Shown here piece after piece: positions 23,421-43,354 of a stretch of 64,000 nucleotides of DNA (position 1 is its first letter; each line of letters starts with the position of its first letter). Both the position numbers and the translations under genes were made by a program. This DNA comes from Salminus brasiliensis (lineage: Eukaryota; Chordata; Actinopteri; Characiformes; Bryconidae). The stretch spans positions 96,353,873-96,417,872 of the forward strand of contig NC_132878.1 in assembly GCF_030463535.1 (NCBI RefSeq), in the 5' to 3' direction. The notes below the pieces were generated by a model. The model worked only from the letters and a program-made list of their open reading frames with translations. It did no database searches and was not told the origin of the DNA.

Positions 23421-25312
23421 TTAAAATGGTGGAGGGATACATGCTGCAGGGTGTAGTGCAGCTACAGAAAGTAGTCCCTAAAGAGAACTGGATTAGCTCA
23501 GATTCTCTACTCAATATTTTACCATCATCATCATCATCATCATCATCATCTTCATCATCATTCCATATAAAACTCAGAAGACTCGTGTTGTAGCTGCACT
23601 GGTGGGTTTGGATAGGAGATACATTATGGGCTGTATCTGTGTTGTTGTAGTCATGGTGACCGACGCCTGCTTCCATTCACCTCCACTGTACAGAGATCAG
23701 AGTGGGTCAGTTTCTCTACAGTGAAGCAGAACTATACCAAATAATGCTTAACGGCCTTTAACCTCATCTCAATGGTTCAGACTCATGTTTTTATTATATT
23801 TCAAGACATATTACAATATTTCTATAGTTATAGTTCTATAACCACAATATATCTTTAGACGGGCAAAAAGAACTGTTGATAGACTCACTGTCTATCAGCG
23901 TCACTGCTGTGCTGAGAACGGACCACCAGCCCAATAATAATAATAATACCTGGAGAGCAGCAGCCCTGGGGGTCAAGAACTGACCAGTGATGGATGTGGG
24001 TGCAGGAGGCTGATAAACTGTGTAGTAACAGACGGACGGACTACAGAGCTAGAATCCCCTCTGAAAGAATTCAAACACCTTTTTTATTATTATTATTTTT
24101 ATTTTGCTTTACGGTCAAGATGGTCAAACGGTCAAAACGGTCAAAAGCTTTTACTTCCTGATATTTCTATCTTGGTGTGTGTTTAAATAAATAAATAAAT
24201 AAATACATAAATAAAGCTACAGCTTTTGTTTGAGCCCATCTATGAGCAAAAATACTGGAAATTGACTGACAGGTGTCAGAACTGTTAGAACTGAGTGATT
24301 GGTCAGTAAACCATGACCATGACTATAGAAAAAACATGGACGCCTTGGGGGTCTCCCCCCTTCCCTTCTACAGAAGCGAAGCCAAAACAGAGTTTGCAAC
24401 ACAGAAAAGACCAGAGGCGGAGCCAGACGCATCACCTACTCATTCGGTAGCCCTGCCCCCTTCTCCCAGACCAGGCCTTAGTGTCTCAGACCGCCTTCAC
24501 TGAGCTTCCAGCGCATAAGCAGAGCGGATTTCCCCCTGAATTCCCAGTTTATTCGGTAAGTGGAATATTTCGGCGGTACAAAGGCAGCTCAGGTGACTCA
24601 GCCCAGGACATCTAATGGTGATGAAGACGCTGCCTGATGCCTGAGACACGGTTCTACCAGAGTTCTGGCAACATCGGGACTCTTGCAGATTCTGCCGAAC
24701 TTTGAGGCAGGGGTGGACGGAGCCAACCCTCATCAGCAGCCAGCAATATTAGCTGGCTAACAACTAATTAGCTAGATCACACTGGGCATTACACGCTAGC
24801 GGCAGACATACAGTCATAAGACAACAGTACATTTATTTATGTATATAAATATATACTGTAATAGACGGTGATGCTGGGAAATACCAACTGTACCACCAAC
24901 TGCACCCGAACAGCCAAGGAAGTGGGAAACTCACAAGTTTACGAGATTTGAGGTCCATGAATCCTTTCACTCTGTCTGTTTATTAATGCAGTTATTACTC
25001 CTGGATGTTACACTGTAACGCTTAGCTGACTAATATTAACTCATTTCATTTCTCAGTGTCTGTGGAGGCCGTGATGTTGTTGTTTTGAAATATAGAAAAA
25101 TCCCAGCCAGTGACAGGGCTGATTTTTTTGAGAATCAGTAGATTTGGCCCACTACTTTTTATATAAATAATAAAAATAATAAATAACAATAATAAAGGAT
25201 AAATAGAATAAATAAAGCAGGGTGAGTGCCCCAGTTCAAGCACCCAAACAGAGTGAAGTTAAATTTGCTAGTTAACCATCCGATATATACAAACTTCCAA
25301 CTCCAACACATT
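23421..25312. other. Intergenic rbm24-grina, no gene seen
   Basis: Non-coding. Contains a second R1 fragment (24612-24668, GGTGATGAAGACGCTGCCTG) and TAA-rich sequence. The fragment GAGAACGGACCACCAGCCCA near 23915 resembles a widespread fish repeat, recalled rather than verified. Confidence 0.5.
23523..23553. repeat. (CAT)n microsatellite
   Basis: Ten ATC/CAT triplets downstream of rbm24. Confidence 0.9.
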
Positions 25313-25316
25313 TATT

Positions 25317-25318
25317 AA

Positions 25319-25363
<45 letters not shown>

Positions 25364-25825
25364 GTCCTAACCAGGGACAGACATTTATTTAAAATATTTC
25401 AATATTTAAAATGCAAACGTCATATTGCTCAGCAAATAAATACATCTCCTGCCCCCTGCTGGATTATCTGTGCACTGCATGCACCCAGGCAATATATACA
25501 GCTTTCTTAAGGGCAACTCAAATTAAACATTAAACATTTTTGTGTTGTTTATATTCTTTATGTTTTGCTTAGTTACAACAAACACTTGAGTACATCATTT
25601 AAAATGCATAAATGGCTTTTATTTTGAAAAACTAAAATAAACAACACAAAAATGTTTAATGTTTAATTTGAGTTGCCCTTAAGAAAGCTGTATATATTGC
25701 CTGGGTGCATGCAGTGCACAGATAATCCAGCAGGGGGCAGGAGATGTATTTATTTGCAGAGCAATATGACGTTTGCATTTTAAATATTGAAATATTTTAA
25801 ATAAATGTCTGTCCCTGGTTAGGAC

Positions 25826-25864
<39 letters not shown>

Positions 25865-25865
25865 T
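25317..25865. repeat. Large foldback: two about 230-bp inverted arms
   Basis: Arms 25317-25552 and 25637-25865 are reverse complements with very few mismatches (one example: TTTGCTGAGCAA against TTTGCAGAGCAA). The outer parts are (TTA)n/(TAA)n. The 84-bp loop (ATTCTTTATGTTTTGCTTAG...) is repeated directly at 25895-25978 next to the right arm. Confidence 0.92.
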
Positions 25866-25974
25866 TTACACGTTGTATTCATGACTTTTATTAATATTCT
25901 TTATGTTTTGCTTAGTTACAACAAACACTTGAATACATCATTTAAAATGCATAAATGGCTTTTATTTTGAAAAA

Positions 25975-26405
25975 CAAAAATAATAATAAGTATAATAAAT
26001 AATAAAAGAAAGTATAATAAATAATAAATAATAAGTATAATAAATAATTTAAAAAGTATAATAAATAATAGTATAATAAATAATAAATAATAAGTATAAT
26101 AAATAATAAAAAAAGTATAATAAATAATAGTATAATAAATAATAAATAATAAGTATAATAAATAATAAAAACGTATAATAAATAATAGTATAATAAATAA
26201 TAAATAATAAGTATAATAAATAATAAAAAAAGTATAATAAATAATAGTATAATAAATAATAAATAATAAGTATAATAAATAATAAAAACGTATAATAAAT
26301 AATAGTATAATAAATAATAAGTATAATAAATAATAAAAAAAGTATAATAAATAATAGTATAATAAATAATAAGTATAATAAATAATAACAAATAATAAAT
26401 AATAA
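25975..26405. repeat. AT-only tandem array (AATAATAAGTATAATAAAT)
   Basis: Degenerate tandem copies with occasional AACGTATAAT. Flanked by inverted words TTGTATTCATGACTT (25874-25888) and AAGTCATGAATACAA (26405-26419), so it sits inside a second, outer foldback. Confidence 0.9.
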
Positions 26406-26539
26406 GTCATGAATACAACGCGTGAATATTATTATTATTATTATTAATAATATTTTAATAATTCAAATAAACACAAATTAACATAGAAATGGACATTTCT
26501 GTGAGTTATTTGATGGTTCAGACTTCACAGTGTTATGAA

Positions 26540-27130
26540 ATAGTGAGCAGGGACTGTGGCAGTGACCCGGGGCCGCCGCTGGGGGGTGCTGTTTTGCGCC
26601 TCCGCCGCCGCCGCTGTTACGACCGCGGCTTCGCGTTCAGATCGCCGTCCGACCGAGGCTGCTTTTATTTTGGGTTTTGATGCACGGCAGGACGCGGCGC
26701 TTCTCCAGCTCCACTTAAAGCGAACAGAGTAAGTCGTGCTGTGTCTAATATTCATTATGAATCGATTAATTGTGAGTTAATCAGTGAATTAAGCGTGTTT
26801 GCTGGCTAAGCTAACTTGCTAGCACTGCGGCGGTTGTCGGGGGCTCGGCTTAGGCCACGGCTCCGGTTCCGCGCTGCTCAGCTCACAGATAAAGGGATTC
26901 GTGGCTGGAACCGGGCTGGGATTAGTCCAGGCTGGGGAATGAGGCTGATTTGGGGACAGTTGTTAGTAAACGACGCCTGTATTCGAGCCGAGGCGGTTGG
27001 TTTATGGCCTGGGCCGGGCCGGGCTCGTCGGGTTTCGCTGTGTAACAGTAGCTTAGCGCCGAGCTGGAGCACCGGGCTCCTCCGAAGGGTCCGGTTTCGG
27101 TCCGGCCCCGGTCCGGCCCGTTTCACAGAC
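26540..27130 (+). promoter_or_regulatory. CpG-rich region with predicted grina promoter and non-coding exon 1
   Basis: GC- and CpG-rich island in AT-rich surroundings. A consensus donor (ACAGA|GTAAGT) at 26728/26729 would end a non-coding first exon, spliced to the acceptor at 27374. The start of transcription is not resolved; the island continues into intron 1. Confidence 0.65.
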
Positions 27131-27382
27131 ATAAGCAGGCCTAGAGGTTCTGTAAATATGTTAGATAGATAGATAACGACATGGCTACATGTTTTTGGAG
27201 CCTTCTCAGACTTTAAGCCAGCTTGGGTTGTGTTTGTTATTGTTTACTTGTCCCCCCTCATATTAAGTCCTAGCTGGTCACATGACCACCACCACCACCA
27301 CCACCAACCCAGTCCACTAAGCCCCTCATCATTAATCTCTACCCCCTCCCTCTTCTGTCCCCTGTCCGATACAGACCCAGCC

Positions 27383-35894
<8,512 letters not shown>

Positions 35895-36394
35895 CTAACG
35901 AAGGTTGCGTATAAAGTTGTATACAGGCCTTATCCGACGTCCCGGGGAAGAAACTGTGTTGAGGCGCAGCGCTCTGTGATTTAAGCCTATTTGGTGCACC
36001 TGTGCTTTGAAACCCCCCCAACCACCCCCCCAAACCTGAACCGTCTAAACAAAACAAATGCAAACAAGTCTGAAGGATCAAATTATGCCTAGCCTCCCTT
36101 GAAGTGTGCATCAGCTCACCAAATGGGCTCCTAAAATCACAGAGCACAATCCTTTCCTGCTCTCCGACTGAATCGCTGCTCTTTCTCTGTAAATATAGAT
36201 GAAGCTGTTTTTCTTTCCTTACTTGTGTTTTAGTTCCTTTCTGTTGTGACTTTTATTATTATTATTATTATTATTAATATTTCTTTCTTCCTGATCAGGT
36301 TTAAAACTGCGTGAAATTACGAGAAGTACTTATTTACTTTGCTTATGTTACTAATATTTGGATAGAATAGGATTTTTATTTAATCACTGATGTA

Positions 36395-37527
36395 CACGAC
36401 CATGTGTAAAAGTTTCAGCACCCCTGTTGAAGTCACATGCTGTATAGAGACACACTTTCGCACAATTTAAACACACATTTACTGTTTGTTTACTAAATTC
36501 AACGGGCGCGTGTGTCCTGTATGTCATTTTTAATTTTAGCTATAGGGTCCACTTATTATATATTGTTTGGGATTCTGAATCCAAAACAGTCCTGATCCAT
36601 TCCAGAATTTCAGAATCTCCTCGATCTATTAAAAAAAAAAAATCCCCCTCTCTAATGTGTGTAAATGACATCTGCTCTAAATGGCAGCACTATATTATGG
36701 CATATTTACAATTTAAAAAATTCAAAAAACAAAAAACAAAACCAGGCTAAAACACACTTATAATTTCAGTGTCCGCAAGTGTTACTGCTGTAGGCTGAAT
36801 AGGAAGATATAATATATCTCTATTATCTGAATTCAGCTAATTAAAAATATTTGTTTTCAGGATATTTTTCATTTTCTTTCAATAATTAGTATTTTTTATT
36901 TAAGATTTTTCTTAGTTTCATTATAAAGCATAAAATGTGGCACAATTTCTCATGTTTAATTCTTAAAATAAATAGAAATTGTGGCTAAATTTGTCGGAAA
37001 TGTCATAATTAAGCTTTTCCTTTATTTAAACTGTCAGAGTTATAAAAGCAGGGTTATATTTTTCTAAAAAGCTGACCATTCACAAACTGCTCCTCTGCAC
37101 AAATCTTTAAATATGCTCAGAAATAACTTTAACTTGTCGATAAAATGTCATTTTCAACAGTCTGAAGGATGAAATTATGCATGCCCCCCCCGGAGTGTGC
37201 ATCAGATCACCAAATGGCCCAAAATCTAAATTTTATGTAAATATAGATGAAGCTGGTTTTTCTGTTGTGATTTTTTTCTTCTTCTTCCTAATCAGGTTTA
37301 AATGATGAGAAATGAAGTACTTATTATTGATCACTTTATTTTTTTCGTTTAAGCTTTTTCAGCTTAGCTTCCATATAAAACACAGCTTTTTGTGTTATGT
37401 TGAATTCTTTGTGAATAAACGTTAATTGTGTCTAAACGTGTCGTTAAATAAGATTTTCGTTTATTTCAACTTTGAAAAACGTAATTTCAACAGAGGTGCC
37501 CCAACTTTTGCTGACGACTGTATCGTT
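36395..37527. mobile_element. Probable MITE within the grina 3' UTR region
   Basis: The left end GTAAAAGTTTCAGCACCCCT and the right end AGGTGCCCCAACTTTTGC are imperfect inverted partners of the kind found on fish Tc1-like elements. The interior is AT-rich. Part of 36070-36350 (GATCAAATTATGCCTAG; AATATAGATGAAGCTG) recurs at 37160-37330, so the 3' UTR also contains an internal duplication. Confidence 0.55.
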
Positions 37528-37687
37528 CACTATGTTTTTGTGATTATTTTGAGCCACGTTTGTTTTAGTGAGCTGAACTGCTGTAGTTTTAGAAGGTTGA
37601 TTGCTCTTTGAGTAGTGTTCTGCACTGCGGTCCGCGGGATGCAGGAGGAGAGCATCACTCTGGACTTGTATCTGGTGAAAGACGTGA

Positions 37688-37693
37688 AATAAA
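37688..37693 (+). terminator. Candidate grina poly(A) signal
   Basis: AATAAA followed within 20-45 nt by a GT/T-rich stretch (TTTTGGTGAGTTTTTCTTG). Earlier hexamers at 36967 and 37414 lie in the MITE-like block. Using this one gives a 3' UTR of about 1.8 kb ending some 190 bp before the spatc1 ATG. Confidence 0.55.
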
Positions 37694-37765
37694 CACCGTA
37701 TTTTGGTGAGTTTTTCTTGTTTTGTTCTTTATTTGGGAATGTAGAACGCTGCGAGTGAGGCATTG

Positions 37766-37798
37766 TGATGTCACGCTCGCTCACCTTTTGTGATGTCA
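37766..37798 (+). promoter_or_regulatory. Two CRE-like sites upstream of spatc1
   Basis: TTGTGATGTCACGC occurs twice, with TGATGTCA at 37766-37773 and 37791-37798, 25 bp apart. Each differs by one base from the cAMP-response element TGACGTCA. They are 88-120 bp before the spatc1 ATG, in the only gap between grina and spatc1. Confidence 0.5.
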
Positions 37799-37885
37799 CG
37801 CGGAATCTGCTTTCAAGTCTCTGTAAGCGTGACAGTAAGCGCTCGCGTTCGTGCAGCACGTCTCTGAAGTTAAGAGGTCTTCCTG

Positions 37886-40261
37886 ATGGCCGAAGAGCAG
37901 GACCGAGGCTCGCTGAGCGCTCAAAACCAAACGCTTCAGCGAGAGGTGGACGACCTCAGAACCATGCTGAGTGTGATGAAGGAAAACGTGGAGCTCCATC
38001 GCGAACTGCGAAGCTTCACTTTAGCCAATGAGAGCGCAGGGAACTTGGGTCAGGCAGGTGAGTAGAAGTTGGGCCCTAGTTTCTGTTACTGTTTAGAGAG
38101 TGAGCTTATTTAGGAGAGTTAAGTTCAGCAATGCTGCACTGAAGATGACCACTATACGCTCTCCACTACACCGGTTTGGCCGTTATACGCTCTCCACTAC
38201 ATCGGTTAGGCCGTTATACGCTCTCCACTACATCCTTTAGGCCACTATACGCTCTCCACTACATCCTTTAGGCCACTATACGCTCTCCACTACATCGGTT
38301 AGGCCGTTATACGCTCTCCACTACATCGGTTAGGCCGTTATACGCTCTCCACTACATCGGTTAGGCCGTTATACGCTCTCCACTACATCCTTTAGGCCAT
38401 TATACGCTCTCCACTACATCGGTTAGGCCATTATACGCTCTCCACTACATCCTTTAGGCCATTATACGCTCTCCACTACACCGGTTTGGCCGTTATACGC
38501 TCTCCACTACATCGGTTAGGCCGTTATACGCTCTCCACTACATCCTTTAGGCCACTATACGCTCTCCACTACATCCTTTAGGCCACTATACGCTCTCCAC
38601 TACATCGGTTAGGCCGTTATACGCTCTCCACTACATCAGTTAGGCCGTTATACGCTCTCCACTACATCGGTTAGGCCGTTATACGCTCTCCACTACATCC
38701 TTTAGGCCATTATACGCTCTCCACTACATCGGTTAGGCCATTATACGCTCTCCACTACATCCTTTAGGCCATTATACGCTCTCCACTACATCGGTTAGGC
38801 CACTATACGCTCTCCACTACATCGGTTAGGCCATTATACGCTCTCCACTACATCGGTTAGGCCTTTATACGCTCTCCACTACATCGGTTAGGCCTTTATA
38901 CGCTCTCCACTACATCGGTTAGGCCTTTATACGCTCTCCACTACATCGGTTAGGCCGTTATACGCTCTCCACTACATCGGTTAGGCCGTTATACGCTCTC
39001 CACTACATCGGTTAGGCCGTTATACGCTCTCCACTACATCGGTTAGGCCGTTATACGCTCTCCACTACATCGGTTAGGCCGTTATACGCTCTCCACTACA
39101 TCGGTTAGGCCGTTATACGCTCTCCACTACATCGGTTAGGCCCTTATACGCTCTCCACTACATCGGTTAGGCCCTTATACGCTCTCCACTACATCCTTTA
39201 GGCCGTTATACGCTCTCCACTACATCGGTTAGGCCTTTATACGCTCTCCACTACATCGGTTAGGCCGTTATACGCTCTCCACTACATCGGTTAGGCCGTT
39301 ATACGCTCTCCACTACATCGGTTAGGCCCTTATACGCTCTCCACTACATCCTTTAGGCCGTTATACGCTCTCCACTACATCGGTTAGGCCTTTATACGCT
39401 CTCCACTACATCGGTTAGGCCGTTATACGCTCTCCACTACATCGGTTAGGCCGTTATACGCTCTCCACTACATCCTTTAGGCCGTTATACGCTCTCCACT
39501 ACATCGGTTAGGCCGTTATACGCTCTCCACTACATCCTTTAGGCCGTTATACGCTCTCCACTACATCGGTTAGGCCGTTATACGCTCTCCACTACATCCT
39601 TTAGGCCGTTATACGCTCTCCACTACATCGGTTAGGCCGTTATACGCTCTCCACTACATCCTTTAGGCCGTTATACGCTCTCCACTACATCGGTTAGGCC
39701 GTTATACGCTCTCCACTACATCGGTTAGGCCGTTATACGCTCTCCACTACATCCTTTAGGCCGTTATACGCTCTCCACTACATCGGTTAGGCCGTTATAC
39801 GCTCTCCACTACATCGGTTAGGCCACTATCTATGCGCCCTCAGTCGCATCAGTTTACTGCAGTATGTCGGTTAAGCCACTATACGCTCTCAATCACCTCA
39901 TGTTGGTCCTGTCTCTCGGAGGAGTTCATGTTCTAGCTCAGTTTTGGGTTACTTCCACACTGAGAGAACCGAGAAAGAGAAACTGAACCCTAGTGAGTTC
40001 ACTACATGTGGAAGGAGGAAATTATTTGTAACACACCCACAATCAGAACGAGTCAGGAGGTGCTGAGGCTTGACTGCTGTGGTTTTCGCCTCTTGTCACA
40101 AGGGACAGTTCCTCATTTCATTCCTTCATTCACCTGTGAGCGACACGTGAGCACATTCAGACCCGGGGTTTGGTGTAAAAGTGTGCTTCACTGTTGGAAT
40201 CAGAAGATCCCATGATTACAAAACAGATGTTGAGGATGGAAAATAAATAAATAAGAATAAG

Positions 40262-40299
<38 letters not shown>

Positions 40300-43296
40300 C
40301 ACTGTATGTGTACACACACACACAATTTTGCAGTTTTAAAAGCAGGTTCTAGAGCTGAACTCTTCTCAGAACTCTGGTAGAACCGTGTCTCAGGCATCAG
40401 GCAGCGTCTTCATCACCATTAGGCCAATGGTTAGGCCATTATACGCTCTCCACTACATCGGTTAGGCCTTTATACGCTCTCCACTACATCGGTTAGGCCT
40501 TTATACGCTCTCCACTACACCGGTTAGGCCATTATACGCTCTCCACTACATCGGTTAGGCCATTATACGCTCTCCACTACATCGGTTAGGCCGTTATACG
40601 CTCTCCACTACATCGGTTAGGCCGTTATACGCTCTCCACTACATCGGTTAGGCCGTTATACGCTCTCCACTACATCCTTTAGGCCGTTATACGCTCTCCA
40701 CTACATCGGTTAGGCCGTTATACGCTCTCCACTACATCGGTTAGGCCATTATACACTCTCCACTACATCCTTTAGGCCGTTATACGCTCTCCACTACATC
40801 GGTTAGGCCGTTATACGCTCTCCACTACATGCTTTAGGCCGTTATACGCTCTCCACTACATCGGTTAGGCCGTTATACGCTCTCCACTACATCGGTTAGG
40901 CCATTATACGCTCTCCACTACATCCTTTAGGCCGTTATACGCTCTCCACTACATCGGTTAGGCCGTTATACGCTCTCCACTACATCCTTTAGGCCGTTAT
41001 ACGCTCTCCACTACATCCTTTAGGCCGTTATACGCTCTCCACTACATCGGTTAGGCCATTATACGCTCTCCACTACATCGGTTAGGCCATTATACGCTCT
41101 CCACTACATCCTTTAGGCCGTTATACGCTCTCCACTACATCGGTTAGGCCGTTATACGCTCTCCACTACATCCTTTAGGCCGTTATACGCTCTCCACTAC
41201 ATCGGTTAGGCCGTTATACGCTCTCCACTACATCGGTTAGGCCATTATACGCTCTCCACTACATCCTTTAGGCCGTTATACGCTCTCCACTACATCGGTT
41301 AGGCCGTTATACGCTCTCCACTACATCCTTTAGGCCGTTATACGCTCTCCACTACATCGGTTAGGCCATTATACGCTCTCCACTACATCGGTTAGGCCAT
41401 TATACGCTCTCCACTACATCCTTTAGGCCGTTATACGCTCTCCACTACATCGGTTAGGCCGTTATACGCTCTCCACTACATCCTTTAGGCCGTTATACGC
41501 TCTCCACTACATCCTTTAGGCCGTTATACGCTCTCCACTACATCCTTTAGGCCGTTATACGCTCTCCACTACATCGGTTAGGCCGTTATACGCTCTCCAC
41601 TACATCCTTTAGGCCGTTATACGCTCTCCACTACATCCTTTAGGCCGTTATACGCTCTCCACTACATCCTTTAGGCCGTTATACGCTCTCCACTACATCC
41701 TTTAGGCCGTTATACGCTCTCCACTACATCCTTTAGGCCGTTATACGCTCTCCACTACATCGGTTAGGCCGTTATACGCTCTCCACTACATCCTTTAGGC
41801 CGTTATACGCTCTCCACTACATCGGTTAGGCCGTTATACGCTCTCCACTACATCGGTTAGGCCACTATCTATGCGCCCTCAGTCGCATCAGTTTACTGCA
41901 GTATGTCGGTTAAGCCACTATACGCTCTCAATCACCTCATGTTGGTCCTGTCTCTCGGAGGAGTTCATGTTCTAGCTCAGTTTTGGGTTACTTCCACACT
42001 GAGAGAACCGAGAAAGAGAAACTGAACCCCAGTGAGTTCACTACATGTGGAAGGAGGAAATTATTTGTAACACACCCACAATCAGAACGAGTCAGGAGGT
42101 GCTGAGGCTTGACTGCTGTGGTTTTCGCCTCTTGTCACAAGGGACAGTTCCTCATTTCATTCCTTCATTCACCTGTGAGCGACACGTGAGCACATTCAGA
42201 CCCGGGGTTTGGTGTAAAAGTGTGCTTCACTGTTGGAATCAGAAGATCCCATGATTACAAAACAGATGTTGAGGATGGAAAATAAATAAATAAGAATAAG
42301 ATATGTATATATATATATATATATATTACACTGTATGTGTACACACACACACAATTTTGCAGTTTTAAAAGCAGGTTCTAGAGCCGAACTCTTCTCAGAA
42401 CTCTGGTAGAACCGTGTCTCAGGCATCAGGCAGCGTCTTCATCACCATTAGGTGAAGAACTTTCTGTGAGGAGCTTTTATTATTAGAGCTTCAGACGTCT
42501 GCTTCCCTTCACCTCCACTGTAGTAGAACTCCAGCTCTGACTGGGAGGAGGTTATCTAGAACCTCCACTGTAGAACTCCAGCTCTGACTGGGGGAGCTTA
42601 TCTAGAACCTCCACTGTAGAACTCCAGCTCTGACTGGGAGGAGGTTATCTAGAACCGAGCGTTTCACCCCCAAACCTACTCTGGGTCGAGTTTGCTCACA
42701 TCTACTTCTGGAACAGTTGGTGGAATTGTCCTTTACTCAAACTGTCCTTTACTCCTAATGAACTTGTGGTGTGAGAGCTGTGTTGATCTGGGGCTGCAGA
42801 TCCAGAAGGGTCAGACTGAGCAGTTCTTATAGATGCTCAGTAGCTTTCCTCAATCGCAGAACCCCACTGGTCCTAATATTGAGAAATTAGACAGTGCCCA
42901 GGAGAATATTACCCCTTATTTATTTATTCATTTATTTACTTACGCAATTAAGTTGCAGAAAACAATGCCCAGTTATTGATTTATTTTATGATTTATATTT
43001 TGGAGAGAGATGTTATTTTACAAACAAAGAAGCCCAGATATTTTTTTAGTTTATTTACTGGGGAAAATCCCTATGTATTGATTGATGATTTTTTTTATTT
43101 GAGAAAAAAATATCCCATGATTATTTCATCGTTTATTTTTACATAAAAAATGTCCAATTTTATTTATTTATTTATTTATTTTATTTGTGTATTCATTATA
43201 CAGAAAATATTTTCATTTTAGACACAAATATGTTTGTTAAGAATCATTTTTTTATTTAGAAAAAATATTTATCTTACAGAAAGATATCCTCAAAAT

Positions 43297-43354
<58 letters not shown>

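Noticed and set aside
27230-27382. In-frame extension upstream of the grina start
   Set aside because: It crosses the splice acceptor at 27374 and is His/Ser low complexity; MAQDKSGY at 27383 is the plausible family start.
38138-41860. CRISPR-like regular repeats of about 31 bp
   Set aside because: Units are directly adjacent with no unique spacers, and the genome is clearly eukaryotic.
40006-42254. Two identical 69-codon frames (40006 and 42045)
   Set aside because: They are identical because of the 2-kb DNA duplication; no protein similarity or gene context.
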